A DNA stretch of 64,000 nucleotides from Mucilaginibacter inviolabilis (GCF_011089895.1 NZ_JAANAT010000001.1:3348001-3412000); one strand, 5' to 3'. Shown: positions 37,320-45,213, numbered from the stretch's first letter. Numbers and translations: made by a program. Notes: generated by a model not told the origin, from the letters alone.

Positions 37320-37387
37320 CTTTTTTTAAATTATTGGTTAAACTTTTGAAGAAAAAACACAGCTCTTAACTGTCAGAAAAAAGCGCC

Positions 37388-37431
37388 GATATACATTAAT
37401 ATATATTGCGATATACTTTAATGTTTATTGC
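37388..37431. promoter_or_regulatory. Tandem operator-like repeats between transposase and XRE genes
   Basis: Two adjacent 22-bp units, GATATACATTAATATATATT+GC and GATATACTTTAATGTTTATT+GC, match at 19 of 22 positions. They lie between divergent promoters, 69 bp from the transposase start and 66 bp from the XRE start. They are likely binding sites for the XRE repressor. Confidence 0.7.
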
Positions 37432-37496
37432 GCAATTATCTATATTTCAGTAAATTGCAATTTGAAAGATAAAGATTCTAAGTAAATTTTCAAAAT

Positions 37497-37859
37497 ATGA
37501 AAGATCAGGAAAGTCTAGAAGAGAAATTTGGAGATCGACTAAAAAGACTGCGTTTAAAAAAGGGACTGACTCAAATGCAATTGGGTGAATTATTAAGGGT
37601 ATCAAATGTGCAAATAACAAGATATGAGAAGGGTATTGCTAAACCATCAATGGAAGTAATTAAAACGCTAAGCAAAGCCTTAGATGTGCGTTATGAGGAT
37701 TTGGCAGGAAATGTATTTATGAGTTCATTTAATCTCAATGAGATTGATGAAATAGTGGAACGTCTAAAACAGCTTCCCGAACAAGACATTAAGCCCCTGG
37801 TCGAAGTCATGAGCAATTATGTCAAACATAGAGAAGTGAGGTTGATAACATCAGATTAA
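37497..37859 (+). CDS. XRE-family helix-turn-helix regulator
   Basis: 120 residues. The HTH_3 domain (about 11-68) reads LKRLRLKKGLTQMQLGELLR and VSNVQITRYEKGIAKPSMEV. A C-terminal helix (FNLNEIDEIVERLKQLPEQD) probably dimerises. It is divergent from the transposase operon with tandem repeats in between, so the simplest reading is a phage-type repressor controlling transposase expression and its own (inference). Confidence 0.9.
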   Translation: MKDQESLEEKFGDRLKRLRLKKGLTQMQLGELLRVSNVQITRYEKGIAKPSMEVIKTLSKALDVRYEDLAGNVFMSSFNLNEIDEIVERLKQLPEQDIKPLVEVMSNYVKHREVRLITSD

Positions 37860-37994
37860 AGGGGCAGAGCAGTTGGCCACGGCATTGACTTAAGATCTTT
37901 TGGGAAGCGTCGATCTATTAAAAATAAAGAAAAGGTAAAATATGGGCCAATATAAAAATCAAGAAAACAAAAAGACCACTCAACGTGAATGGTT

Positions 37995-38260
37995 TTATTT
38001 TTTTAAGACTGCTAGGATAAGCCCAACAATAACTGCTATCTGCCCAATCCAAAAGAGAAACATCCATTTGATCACGTGGACCTTTACGTCGGATAGCTTT
38101 GTACTGAGCTTAGTTAGATCTTCTTTTGTAGCCAGATGTTCGATTTTTCTTTCCACTATTTCCTTAATTGCTTTGTCTTTAGCGGATTCAGCCCTGGCAA
38201 TTACTTTTGAGATTCCGGCTCGCTAAAAGTCTTTTTAAAGGTTTCGTAAATATTAATATT
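37995..38260 (-). pseudogene. Decayed small coiled-coil membrane protein (DUF1640-like)
   Basis: On the minus strand a frame ending at 37995 encodes ...ERKIEHLATKEDLTKLSTKL followed by SDVKVHVIKWMFLFWIGQIA and a hydrophobic C-terminus. This is the coiled-coil plus terminal membrane-helix plan of a common Bacteroidetes small protein. Upstream the frame hits TAG, while the continuation NINIYETFKKTF lies in another frame and lacks an ATG. A one-base frameshift near 38222-38226 and loss of the start best explain this. A 94-residue plus-strand reading of the same DNA has no protein-like features. Confidence 0.5.
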
Positions 38261-38491
38261 TCAGCTGTCAAAATACTTTTATAAAGTTATTGAATATTTG
38301 ATTAATTATCGCCCATGGCCGAAGTTATGTTAAACATAAATAAGGTGAACAGATTAATATTTCACGGTCAATATTAACGGCAGCTATGTTAAACTATTTA
38401 AAACTGATTATACTTTGTTACATTTACAACTTATAAATTAAGCGGCTAAATGCTGCAAAAATATTGAATGCTTTGCGTTCGCATAGAATCT

Positions 38492-38603
38492 CGTGTTAGA
38501 AAACTGGTAATTTTTAAGACAAACGAGAGAATAAGCGCAACGCTCACGCTTTGGCGTGGGCTTGCTTATTTCGTTTGTCAGGTATACCAGTACCTCTAAC
38601 ACG
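38492..38603. repeat. Long imperfect hairpin element (family F)
   Basis: Left-arm segments CGTGTTAGA, ACTGGTA, GACAAACGA, ATAAGC and CTCACGC pair in order with GCGTGGG, GCTTAT, TCGTTTGTC, TACCAGT and TCTAACACG across a 6-base TTTGGC turn. The whole 112-bp unit can fold into one long interrupted stem. It lies in the gap 38261-38674, which otherwise holds no gene. Confidence 0.8.
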
Positions 38604-38674
38604 GATAAGTATTGACCTGCGCCATATTTATTTTCTGCAGGTTGATTCTTTTTTGGTAAACAGATCAATTTGAA

Positions 38675-39007
38675 ATGAGCTTAAATACTTCCTTTCAGAA
38701 ATCAGATAAAATAGAGTTTGGACATTTAATAATAGACGAACGCTTCTACATTCTTCATCTATTAAGTGACTCCCATTTTTATTTACATTGTGACTTCTAT
38801 TCTTACCCGGATGATATTGATCGAGAAAGATATCATCATAAAATCAATATGTTAAATGTTAAGGATGACCATAATTTTCAATTGATTCTTTTAAACTCTG
38901 ATCTTGAGTTACATTTTCTCTGGCTTTTGGTGTTGAAAGCCGAAGTTTGGTTTAAAATGCATGGCATATCTAATTTCCGGACTTACTTTCCCATTAGTAT
39001 ATATTAA
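38675..39007 (+). CDS. Unrecognised protein upstream of a HigA-like antitoxin
   Basis: 110 residues, rich in aromatic residues and leucine (FYILHLLSDSHFYLHCDFYS, LILLNSDLELHFLWLLVLKA), without signal peptide. I do not recognise a family. The usual HigB/RelE pattern (basic beta-sheet core with terminal HxxY) is absent. It ends 2 bp before a HigA-type antitoxin gene, the position normally held by the toxin, so it is a candidate toxin or accessory component of an unusual addiction module. No start-site ambiguity is visible (ATG at 38675). Confidence 0.65.
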   Translation: MSLNTSFQKSDKIEFGHLIIDERFYILHLLSDSHFYLHCDFYSYPDDIDRERYHHKINMLNVKDDHNFQLILLNSDLELHFLWLLVLKAEVWFKMHGISNFRTYFPISIY

Positions 39008-39009
39008 CT

Positions 39010-39276
39010 ATGATTAATCAAGTATTAGATCATGCGGGAAAAGAAATCGCAATAGAAGCGTTTCACCCAGGTGAATTTTTATTGGAGGAAATCAAAGAAC
39101 GTGCCCTTATAAAAAAGGATGTAGCAGTGGCATTAGGGATACGCCCACATCACTTAAGCGCAATCTTTGCTGGTAAACGAAATATATCCGCTAAAACAGC
39201 TTTAAAGATTGAACAGCTTTTGAATATAAGCGCCGCTTACTGGCGAGGAATGCAAATGGAATATAATCGCAGATAA
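39010..39276 (+). CDS. HigA-family antitoxin (XRE)
   Basis: 88 residues with the HigA pattern: an AFHPGEFLLEEIKERALIKK opening, the helix-turn-helix KDVAVALGIRPHHLSAIFAG, and KRNISAKTALKIEQLLNISA leading to the C-terminal WRGMQMEYN. HigA proteins bind DNA at their own promoter and neutralise a HigB toxin. Here no HigB follows; the only adjacent gene is the 110-residue protein ending 2 bp upstream. A perfect terminator begins immediately after the stop. Confidence 0.88.
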   Translation: MINQVLDHAGKEIAIEAFHPGEFLLEEIKERALIKKDVAVALGIRPHHLSAIFAGKRNISAKTALKIEQLLNISAAYWRGMQMEYNRR

Positions 39277-39317
39277 ACAAGATGAGCCGATTAATGGTCT
39301 TAATCGGCTCATCTTGT
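39277..39317 (+). terminator. Terminator after the HigA-like gene
   Basis: An 18-bp perfect stem, ACAAGATGAGCCGATTAA with TTAATCGGCTCATCTTGT, and a 5-base loop, followed by TTTT. Confidence 0.92.
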
Positions 39318-39329
39318 TTTTAAAATTGT

Positions 39330-39487
39330 ATTGTCCAAAGCAAATGATGTCTTTTTATTTAATATGATTTAGAAGCAATTAGTTGTGTTCTGACATGCTT
39401 GAGGTGCTTTTCGATGTTTTTGCTGTCTAAAACAAATTGTGTCACTTATGCTCTGATTTTACGTTTTGTCTAAAACAAATAGTAAGC
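39330..39487. repeat. Internal transposon-end-like repeats, left set
   Basis: Sites ATTGTCCAAAGCAAATGATG (39330), TGTCTAAAACAAATTGTGTC (39424) and TGTCTAAAACAAATAGTAAG (39467) share the AAACAAATTGTG core of the outer transposon ends but carry TGTCTA instead of GGTTC. Inverted counterparts are at 45166-45213, on the far side of the metabolic cassette. They look like ends of a related, nested element. Confidence 0.65.
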
Positions 39488-39493
39488 TTTTAT

Positions 39494-40702
39494 TTACCTA
39501 AAGCGGCGGAACATCTCTCGGATATCGTGGATAACAGCCTCGGGGTTTTCATAATAACCATAATGCCCACCCTTATCATGTGCATTTAGATATGCAAGAT
39601 TATATAGCTTGGCTTTCGGCCCCTGCTTAAAAGCATTAACACGCTGCTTCGTGGTTACACCGATGGGGTTCTCTCCGCCAAGAAAGGTGATGGCTGTGGG
39701 GGCCTCGATGATTGGAGAACGCTGGTGAGAAGCCTGCCACGGATATTTTACGGCGTCGGCATAGTAACGAAGTGAAGAACCAACTGTCCCTGTTGCCCAA
39801 TAAAGCATAGCGTTGGTAATCATATCTGCTTTTGAAAATGGAGAGGTGTGCGGAGCATTATTCCGATCTCCCCAAGCAACCCATCGTTCAAGCAGCCAGG
39901 CTAACAAACCTACTGGGGAATCCTGAAGGCCATAGGCCAGTGTTTGAGGGTCAAGTATATGCACGGCATAGTGGCTTACAAATATTTTCATCCGATCCAG
40001 ACTTTGCTGGCGAATTTCAGGGGGCATGTTGTCGGCGGTTTTATGTCCAGCAGTTACATCCCATGGCTTTTCTATGTTAAACTGGTTAAGTTCCATCGTG
40101 TGCATCAGATGGATTCCATAGAGACTGTCTGCATATTTATGACCTAATTGAGAGGTGATCAAAGCACCCCAGTCGCCTCCGCTTGCAGCATATTTTTCAT
40201 AGCCGAGTACAGTTGTCATCAACTCCTGCCATAAATCAGCCGTTGTCCAGAAATTTTGACCACCTACTGAGGGGAAAGAAAAACCATAACCGGGAATGGA
40301 AGGGATAACTAAGTCAAAGTTATCTTCCGACGAAGCGCCAAACGTTTCAGGTCGCACCAAGGGTTCAATTATTTTGTGCATATCCCAAAAAGTCCAAGGC
40401 CAGCCATGTGTTAGGATTAATGGTATAGGATTTTTTCCGCCGCTTTTTATGTGAAGAAAATGTACAGGTACCCCTTGGAGTTCGATTTTATATTGTTGGT
40501 ATGAATTAATGTTTTTTTCTGCCAGTCGCCAACTATAGTCGGTTCTCCAATAATCTACCAATTCTTTGAGGTAATTGATGTTTACCCCATACCTCCAATC
40601 CGCATTATCCTGCTCGTCTGGCCAAATGATATTATCAAGACGGGTTTGCAAATCATTCAACTGTTGTTCAGTAATATGAATTTTAAAAGATTGTAAGTTC
40701 AT
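39494..40702 (-). CDS. Epoxide hydrolase family alpha/beta hydrolase
   Basis: 402 residues from MNLQSFKIHITEQQL at 40702; the frame to 40747 adds an unlikely lead. The N-terminal EHN domain (LQTRLDNIIWPDEQDNADWR) and an alpha/beta hydrolase fold are clear. Visible active-site elements: oxyanion motif HGWPWTF, nucleophile Asp in SGGDWGALI and the catalytic histidine in DKGGHYGYYE. The family hydrolyses epoxides to diols; the substrate is unknown. It is the last gene of a minus-strand cassette with FMN reductase, SDR and VOC genes, consistent with detoxification or catabolism of a small organic compound. Confidence 0.93.
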   Translation of the reverse strand: MNLQSFKIHITEQQLNDLQTRLDNIIWPDEQDNADWRYGVNINYLKELVDYWRTDYSWRLAEKNINSYQQYKIELQGVPVHFLHIKSGGKNPIPLILTHGWPWTFWDMHKIIEPLVRPETFGASSEDNFDLVIPSIPGYGFSFPSVGGQNFWTTADLWQELMTTVLGYEKYAASGGDWGALITSQLGHKYADSLYGIHLMHTMELNQFNIEKPWDVTAGHKTADNMPPEIRQQSLDRMKIFVSHYAVHILDPQTLAYGLQDSPVGLLAWLLERWVAWGDRNNAPHTSPFSKADMITNAMLYWATGTVGSSLRYYADAVKYPWQASHQRSPIIEAPTAITFLGGENPIGVTTKQRVNAFKQGPKAKLYNLAYLNAHDKGGHYGYYENPEAVIHDIREMFRRFR

Positions 40703-40806
40703 TTTGATTTGTGATAAATAATAATCAAGATAATTTGTAATAGCCACATTGAAACTGATGGCTGGTAAGGAACGGGTTAATCACTTTGCCAGAAAGATCC
40801 ATTGTA

Positions 40807-41733
40807 TTATTTGGTTACACCATCTACAAACACTAACAAGGAAACGATTTTGTCTTCTGCTATCGTAAATATATCCTGTCCGGTAATGGTGTCAGGTTTA
40901 GATTTGGGCCCAAACTGCCAGGATAGAATAGCCGCATTATGGTGTGTTTCAATCGGCTTAACTAAAGTGAATTCGAATCCGGGATTCTGTTTGAGCAAGC
41001 CGCCAATAAAATTGCTGACTTCGGCCCGACCATTTAGAATTACTCCCGGATCAATTATGCGGATATTATAAGCATAAACTTTTTCAGCTAAAGCTAAACG
41101 CTTGGTGTTATCTGTTTCCGTCCAGATCTGCAGATGTTTGTTCACCAGTTCAATGGTTTTTGCAGATGGAACCGGATCAACACCGGGTTTTTCCCGGTTA
41201 TCTTTGGGCGACCAAAGGACAACCGGGGGATTTTCTTTTTCATAAGCCTTACCATCACGATAATTAACTAATTCGATCTGTAATCCCCACGGAGTTACGA
41301 AATACACCCAGGTTTCACCAGTGTTAGGGCCGCCTTCAGCAACCGTAATCGGCTCATTCAATACGGTAATACCTTTTGATTTGAGATAAGCCACACTGGC
41401 ATTAATGTCATCAGTGTAAAAACCTAAATGGTACCAGCCAACATCATCGCCTAAAGGCCTTTCCATATTGCGTTCGGGCGATTTATACTGAAATAATTCG
41501 AGACTGCTACCGTTGCCGGCCCTTAACATGATCACTTTTTCCACTTCAGCATTCAGCCTGATGTGATAACGTTTTTTCCAGGCCTCATCCAACGGCAGTT
41601 TACCCAGCTCCGTAACGTGATGAAAGCCCATCACTTCTGTGAAAAATTGCAATGCCTGTTCCATATCTGGTACATTCATGCCCACATGATCCATCCCTAC
41701 AGCTATCGTTGGTTTTGCTTGATTCGTATTCAT
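40807..41733 (-). CDS. VOC (glyoxalase-fold) domain fused to a SnoaL-like domain
   Basis: 308 residues. The N-terminal half (about 10-165) is a VOC domain: GMDHVGMNVPDMEQALQFFT, GWYHLGFYTDDINASVAYLK and a metal-ligand-type glutamate in GLQIELVNY. The C-terminal half (about 185-305) resembles an NTF2/SnoaL fold (EVSNFIGGLLKQNPGFEFTL, TITGQDIFTIAEDKIVSLLV). The specific reaction is unknown. Its VOC half closely resembles the exported VOC protein encoded next to it. Part of the minus-strand metabolic cassette. Confidence 0.85.
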   Translation of the reverse strand: MNTNQAKPTIAVGMDHVGMNVPDMEQALQFFTEVMGFHHVTELGKLPLDEAWKKRYHIRLNAEVEKVIMLRAGNGSSLELFQYKSPERNMERPLGDDVGWYHLGFYTDDINASVAYLKSKGITVLNEPITVAEGGPNTGETWVYFVTPWGLQIELVNYRDGKAYEKENPPVVLWSPKDNREKPGVDPVPSAKTIELVNKHLQIWTETDNTKRLALAEKVYAYNIRIIDPGVILNGRAEVSNFIGGLLKQNPGFEFTLVKPIETHHNAAILSWQFGPKSKPDTITGQDIFTIAEDKIVSLLVFVDGVTK

Positions 41734-41766
41734 GATAATTTAATTAATGAAGTTTTCTTTAAACGT

Positions 41767-42384
41767 TTATTGGTTTTTCACCCGGTTATTTTTGGGTGAC
41801 CATAATTTGTACCTGGGATGCGCTTTTTCGTATTCCATACCCCTTGGATAAGTTACCAGTTCGATTTGCAGGCCCCAGGGAGTTTTAAAGTATACGCCGG
41901 TTAATCCGCCGTTTGGCCCGGTTTTGTGTTCGATCGGAGCGCCAATAAATTCTACACCCTTAGCTTTTAGATAGGCTACACTTTTATCCATGTTGTCGGT
42001 ATAAACAGCAATATGATACCAGCCGATGTCATCGTTCATTGGTCTTTTCATATCTCTTTCGGGTGAGTTGTATTCGAATAACTCGATGTTGCTGCCAGTA
42101 CCGGTTGTCAGCATAGCAATATGCATGACCTCAGCAGATTGGCGAATGTTGAATGCTTTTTTAGCATCTGCATTAAGGGGCAATTTGCCTTCCTCGTAAA
42201 CTTTGTGAAAACCAAGCACATCGATAAAAAACTTTACCGCTTCATCCAGGTTTGGAACGTTAAAACCCACGTGATCCATCCCCACAAGACCTGGTGTTTG
42301 TGCTGATGCCGGCTTTATACCGGTTAAGGAAAGAGAAATAATGGCCACTATAGCCGCTATTGTTTTTAATGATTTATTTTTCAT
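41767..42384 (-). CDS. Exported VOC (glyoxalase-fold) protein
   Basis: 205 residues from the ATG at 42384, which begins a Sec signal peptide (MKNKSLKTIAAIVAIISLSL...ASAQ). The mature protein is one VOC module with MDHVGFNVPNLDEAVKFFID, GWYHIAVYTDNMDKSVAYLK and GLQIELVTYPRG. It parallels the N-terminal half of the next gene in the cassette, including KLPL and RPMNDDIGWYH, so the pair looks like a duplication with one copy exported. The longer frame to 42441 is ignored. Confidence 0.88.
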   Translation of the reverse strand: MKNKSLKTIAAIVAIISLSLTGIKPASAQTPGLVGMDHVGFNVPNLDEAVKFFIDVLGFHKVYEEGKLPLNADAKKAFNIRQSAEVMHIAMLTTGTGSNIELFEYNSPERDMKRPMNDDIGWYHIAVYTDNMDKSVAYLKAKGVEFIGAPIEHKTGPNGGLTGVYFKTPWGLQIELVTYPRGMEYEKAHPRYKLWSPKNNRVKNQ

Positions 42385-42427
42385 GTTGAATTGATTGAAA
42401 ATTATCTGTTTAATGATGTGAATGAAC

Positions 42428-43000
42428 TTAATTGTTTTCACGGATGGCTTTCATGCCTTTTGTCCAGCGAAGCAATTCGTTCAGCATTGTTTTTGTTGAA
42501 CCTGTTAGTTTTTCGTCGCCGGCAAATACGCCATCATCGTTGATATATTGACTGTAGACCGGGATGTTCACCAGTTCTGCAACGGGCATATTGTTAAAGT
42601 AAACCAGATCTTGTTTCAGGCTGGCCACGGCTCTTACACCGCCAAACGGTGTCAATGAATAGCTTACGATTCCCGATGGTTTATATTTCCATTCGGCCAA
42701 AAGATATTCCAGTGCATTTTTGAGCGGGGCGGGATAGCTATTGTCGTATTCGGCAGTAACGAAGATAAAAGCATCCGCCTCCTCAATTTTAGCGCTCCAT
42801 TTCCTGGTGTGCTCATGTTCGTATTTTTTCATCGATGGGTGATTAGCTTCATTCATTAGCGGTAAGCCAATTTCGCCGAGATCTAATATTTCTACTTCAA
42901 AGTTACCCTGAGCTTTAGCCTGTTCGGCGATCCATTGTGCAATGACAGGCCCTTTACGACCAGGGCGTACTGTTGATGATATGATTTTAACTTTATACAT
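42428..43000 (-). CDS. NADPH-dependent FMN reductase family protein
   Basis: 190 residues of flavodoxin-like fold. ISSTVRPGRKGPVIAQWIAE is the FMN phosphate loop, and VTAEYDNSYPAPLKNALEYL and SYSLTPFGGVRAVASLKQDL are typical of NADPH:FMN or quinone reductases of the YieF/ChrR group. It probably reduces a flavin, quinone or xenobiotic using NAD(P)H. It lies in the minus-strand metabolic cassette. Confidence 0.92.
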   Translation of the reverse strand: MYKVKIISSTVRPGRKGPVIAQWIAEQAKAQGNFEVEILDLGEIGLPLMNEANHPSMKKYEHEHTRKWSAKIEEADAFIFVTAEYDNSYPAPLKNALEYLLAEWKYKPSGIVSYSLTPFGGVRAVASLKQDLVYFNNMPVAELVNIPVYSQYINDDGVFAGDEKLTGSTKTMLNELLRWTKGMKAIRENN

Positions 43001-43052
43001 TATATGTTTATTTAGTTTTAGTATTTGACCCTGATATTTTTAAGTCTTAGTC

Positions 43053-43469
43053 TTATTTAAAAGCCTTTTCAATCTGATGAGAATCTTCCAGCATCAGTAA
43101 CCTAGTGATAAGACCGTTTACAATGGTGAACCGCATAACAAATGGCTCTTTGAATTTTTTGCCGGTTGCTTTTACTGTCCTGCCAGCTTTGCCGAAAACG
43201 GCAGCTTCAGTCCCGTCGATAAACGTATGATCCATTTCGAAATCATCTTCGGCTAACTTATGTGCATCCGTTAATTGATGTAGTGCGGTTATTACTTCCT
43301 GTTTGCCGCTTTTTTTACCAGTCCAGGGCATGTAAGGCGATTCTGCGATGTAGAAGTCGATATCATCAGCAATATATTGAGCGATAGCCTTTACATCATT
43401 TTGTGATGTACCCTGGAAGAAACCGTTCAGCACTTCCTGAGTTTGTTGACTTTCTTTTGATAGTTCCAT
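43053..43469 (-). CDS. SnoaL-like (NTF2-fold) protein
   Basis: 138 residues from the ATG at 43469 (MELSKESQQTQEVLNGFFQG); the frame further upstream is spurious. The NTF2-fold pattern is visible (AQYIADDIDFYIAESPYMPW, GRTVKATGKKFKEPFVMRFT). Such proteins can be small isomerases, hydrolases or ligand-binding proteins; no specific function can be assigned. It overlaps no neighbour and belongs to the same cassette. Confidence 0.82.
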   Translation of the reverse strand: MELSKESQQTQEVLNGFFQGTSQNDVKAIAQYIADDIDFYIAESPYMPWTGKKSGKQEVITALHQLTDAHKLAEDDFEMDHTFIDGTEAAVFGKAGRTVKATGKKFKEPFVMRFTIVNGLITRLLMLEDSHQIEKAFK

Positions 43470-43500
43470 GTTATTATGTTTATGTGTGTTAATTTTCTGT

Positions 43501-44355
43501 TTATATATCGAAGCCGTATTTAACAGCCCATTTTCTTTTGATCTTGGTTTTCGCGGAAATAAATTCTTCGTCTGTCCCTTGTGCGACAGCATCCAGCGGA
43601 TAGCGAAGCGGGCGAGAGCCTTTTTGCATGTCTACCAGGTTTTTAATGCCGTCAGCAATAGTTTGCGGGTTCATTTGAAACTCTTCCATCTTACCAAACA
43701 GCGCATTACCTAAAGCAGCCATTCTTCTATCAAAATCTTTGTATTCGCCGGCAATCTCTGGTTTGTCTGCATTAAAACCGCCTTTATCGGCCATGCCGGT
43801 AGGGTAGACGCCACAGGGAATAGACACATTCTCGATACCAAAATCCCGCAACTCCGAATCGATGCCCTCCACCAGGGTTTCCATAGCAAACTTGGAGGAC
43901 ATATAAGGAATCATGTAAGGCAAGGAAAAGCCGCTTGCTCCGGTTGACAGGTTAATGATCAGGCCGCATTTTGCAGCACGCATAGAGGGCAATACCGCGA
44001 AATAGGTGCGTAGAACACCATAAAAATTGGTTTCAAACATCCGCCTGAATACATCCAGGGTATGCGCCTCCGCTATACCGAACCCCGTAACGGCTGCATT
44101 GTTTACCAATACATCTATTTTGCCGTAGCGTTTAAGTACATAAGCAAAGGCATCGTCAACCGACTGATCGCTATTGACATCCATTTCAACAACTTCAATG
44201 TTGTCAACTTTTGATAGTTCTATGGCGGTCTTAAGGTTCTTGCCTTTTGTATCCCGCATGGCTGCTATAACACAATGACCGTCTGCTGCCAGAGTGATTG
44301 CTGTTAACTTACCAAAACCAGAACTGGTGCCTGTGATTAAAATTACTTTTGACAT
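43501..44355 (-). CDS. Short-chain dehydrogenase/reductase
   Basis: 284 residues of classical SDR. The cofactor motif is ILITGTSSGFGKLTAIT, then VNNAAVTGFG (NNAG-like), the active-site serine in LIINLSTGASG, and YMSSKFAMETL (YxxxK). It oxidises or reduces a carbonyl or alcohol with NAD(P)(H). First gene of the cassette after the regulator; a TTGATAGATATCAA box lies about 70 bp upstream. Confidence 0.93.
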   Translation of the reverse strand: MSKVILITGTSSGFGKLTAITLAADGHCVIAAMRDTKGKNLKTAIELSKVDNIEVVEMDVNSDQSVDDAFAYVLKRYGKIDVLVNNAAVTGFGIAEAHTLDVFRRMFETNFYGVLRTYFAVLPSMRAAKCGLIINLSTGASGFSLPYMIPYMSSKFAMETLVEGIDSELRDFGIENVSIPCGVYPTGMADKGGFNADKPEIAGEYKDFDRRMAALGNALFGKMEEFQMNPQTIADGIKNLVDMQKGSRPLRYPLDAVAQGTDEEFISAKTKIKRKWAVKYGFDI

Positions 44356-44423
44356 GACTGATAAACTTTAACACAAAGTTCAGCCACATCAATCGGGGAA
44401 AAAATGATATTTGATTCAAAAAC

Positions 44424-44441
44424 TCTTGATAGATATCAAGA
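44424..44441. promoter_or_regulatory. Crp/Fnr-type operator upstream of the SDR gene
   Basis: TCTTGATA and TATCAAGA form perfect 8-bp arms around GA. The inner TTGATAGATATCAA equals the FNR/CRP-family consensus TTGAT-N4-ATCAA. It lies between the Crp/Fnr-type regulator gene and the cassette it probably controls. Confidence 0.75.
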
Positions 44442-44456
44442 AAATTCTTGTCAGGA

Positions 44457-45035
44457 TTACTTAGTAGATACCTGTTTTCTTACCCTGCTTAGTGTTTCAG
44501 GGGTAATGCCTAAATAGGAGGCCAGCATGTGCCTGGGTGCACGATTGGCCAAATTGGGAAAAGATTTTAAAAATTGATTGTATTTTTCTTCTGCAGTTGC
44601 TTGAAAAGTGGCGTTGATACGTTCATGCGTTGCGTTTAAACTTCGCTGCAATATCTGGTTAACCATATCTCTAAACGCAGGGATCTTTTCACAGATCATT
44701 TCGTAATTTGACTTACTGATCAGCAGCACGACAGAGTCTTCCACAGCTTCGATATAGTATTTCGACGGAGTACCATCCATTAAACTCTGCCGGTCGGCTG
44801 TCCACCAATTTTCAATGGCAAAATAAACGGTATGTTCAGCGCCTTTATCATCAAGGCTGTATTTCCGTAAAAAACCATCACATACAAATGCATTAAAGGT
44901 GCATACATCGCCTTCGGTCAGCAAAAACTGGTGTTTACGCAGTTTTTTGATAATGCTAACCGATTCTATAAGTTGATAGTCACTTTCAGAAATAAGGGTT
45001 TTACTTTCAAGGTATTTACGGAAACGATCGAACAT
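44457..45035 (-). CDS. Crp/Fnr-family transcriptional regulator
   Basis: 192 residues: an N-terminal cyclic-nucleotide-binding-like beta roll (LRKHQFLLTEGDVCTFNAFV, YFAIENWWTADRQSLMDGTP) and a C-terminal winged helix (NRAPRHMLASYLGITPETLSRVRKQV). There is no N-terminal cysteine cluster, so it is not an iron-sulphur FNR; the ligand is unknown. It is transcribed in the same direction as the cassette, with a matching dyad operator just downstream, and probably activates it. Confidence 0.92.
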   Translation of the reverse strand: MFDRFRKYLESKTLISESDYQLIESVSIIKKLRKHQFLLTEGDVCTFNAFVCDGFLRKYSLDDKGAEHTVYFAIENWWTADRQSLMDGTPSKYYIEAVEDSVVLLISKSNYEMICEKIPAFRDMVNQILQRSLNATHERINATFQATAEEKYNQFLKSFPNLANRAPRHMLASYLGITPETLSRVRKQVSTK

Positions 45036-45165
45036 ATTGGTAAAGTTACAAAAGACCTGTCAATAAAAGTCAGGAGGTTGTAAACGAACAATATCGCATT
45101 TACGAATCATTGTTTTTCTTATAACAGGAAATATGTATTACGCCCTATTCGATTTCATTTCAAAA

Positions 45166-45213
45166 GTGTAACGATTTGTTTTAGACAAAATGATGTCATT
45201 GGCTTTAGATAAT
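45166..45213. repeat. Internal transposon-end-like repeats, right set
   Basis: Read on the minus strand: ATTATCTAAAGCCAATGACA (outermost) and TTTGTCTAAAACAAATCGTT. They pair as inverted repeats with the sites at 39330 and 39424-39487. The surrounding gap 45036-45427 holds no gene. Confidence 0.65.

Noticed and set aside
37942..38226. A 94-codon plus-strand frame
   Set aside because: The minus strand encodes a recognisable coiled-coil/membrane-helix relic here; the plus reading is low-complexity hydrophobic sequence.
38492..38603. Long hairpin considered as a retron msr/msd
   Set aside because: No reverse transcriptase gene lies nearby.
38438..38668. A 76-codon minus-strand frame
   Set aside because: It mainly translates the long hairpin element at 38492-38603, so it is a repeat rather than a gene.
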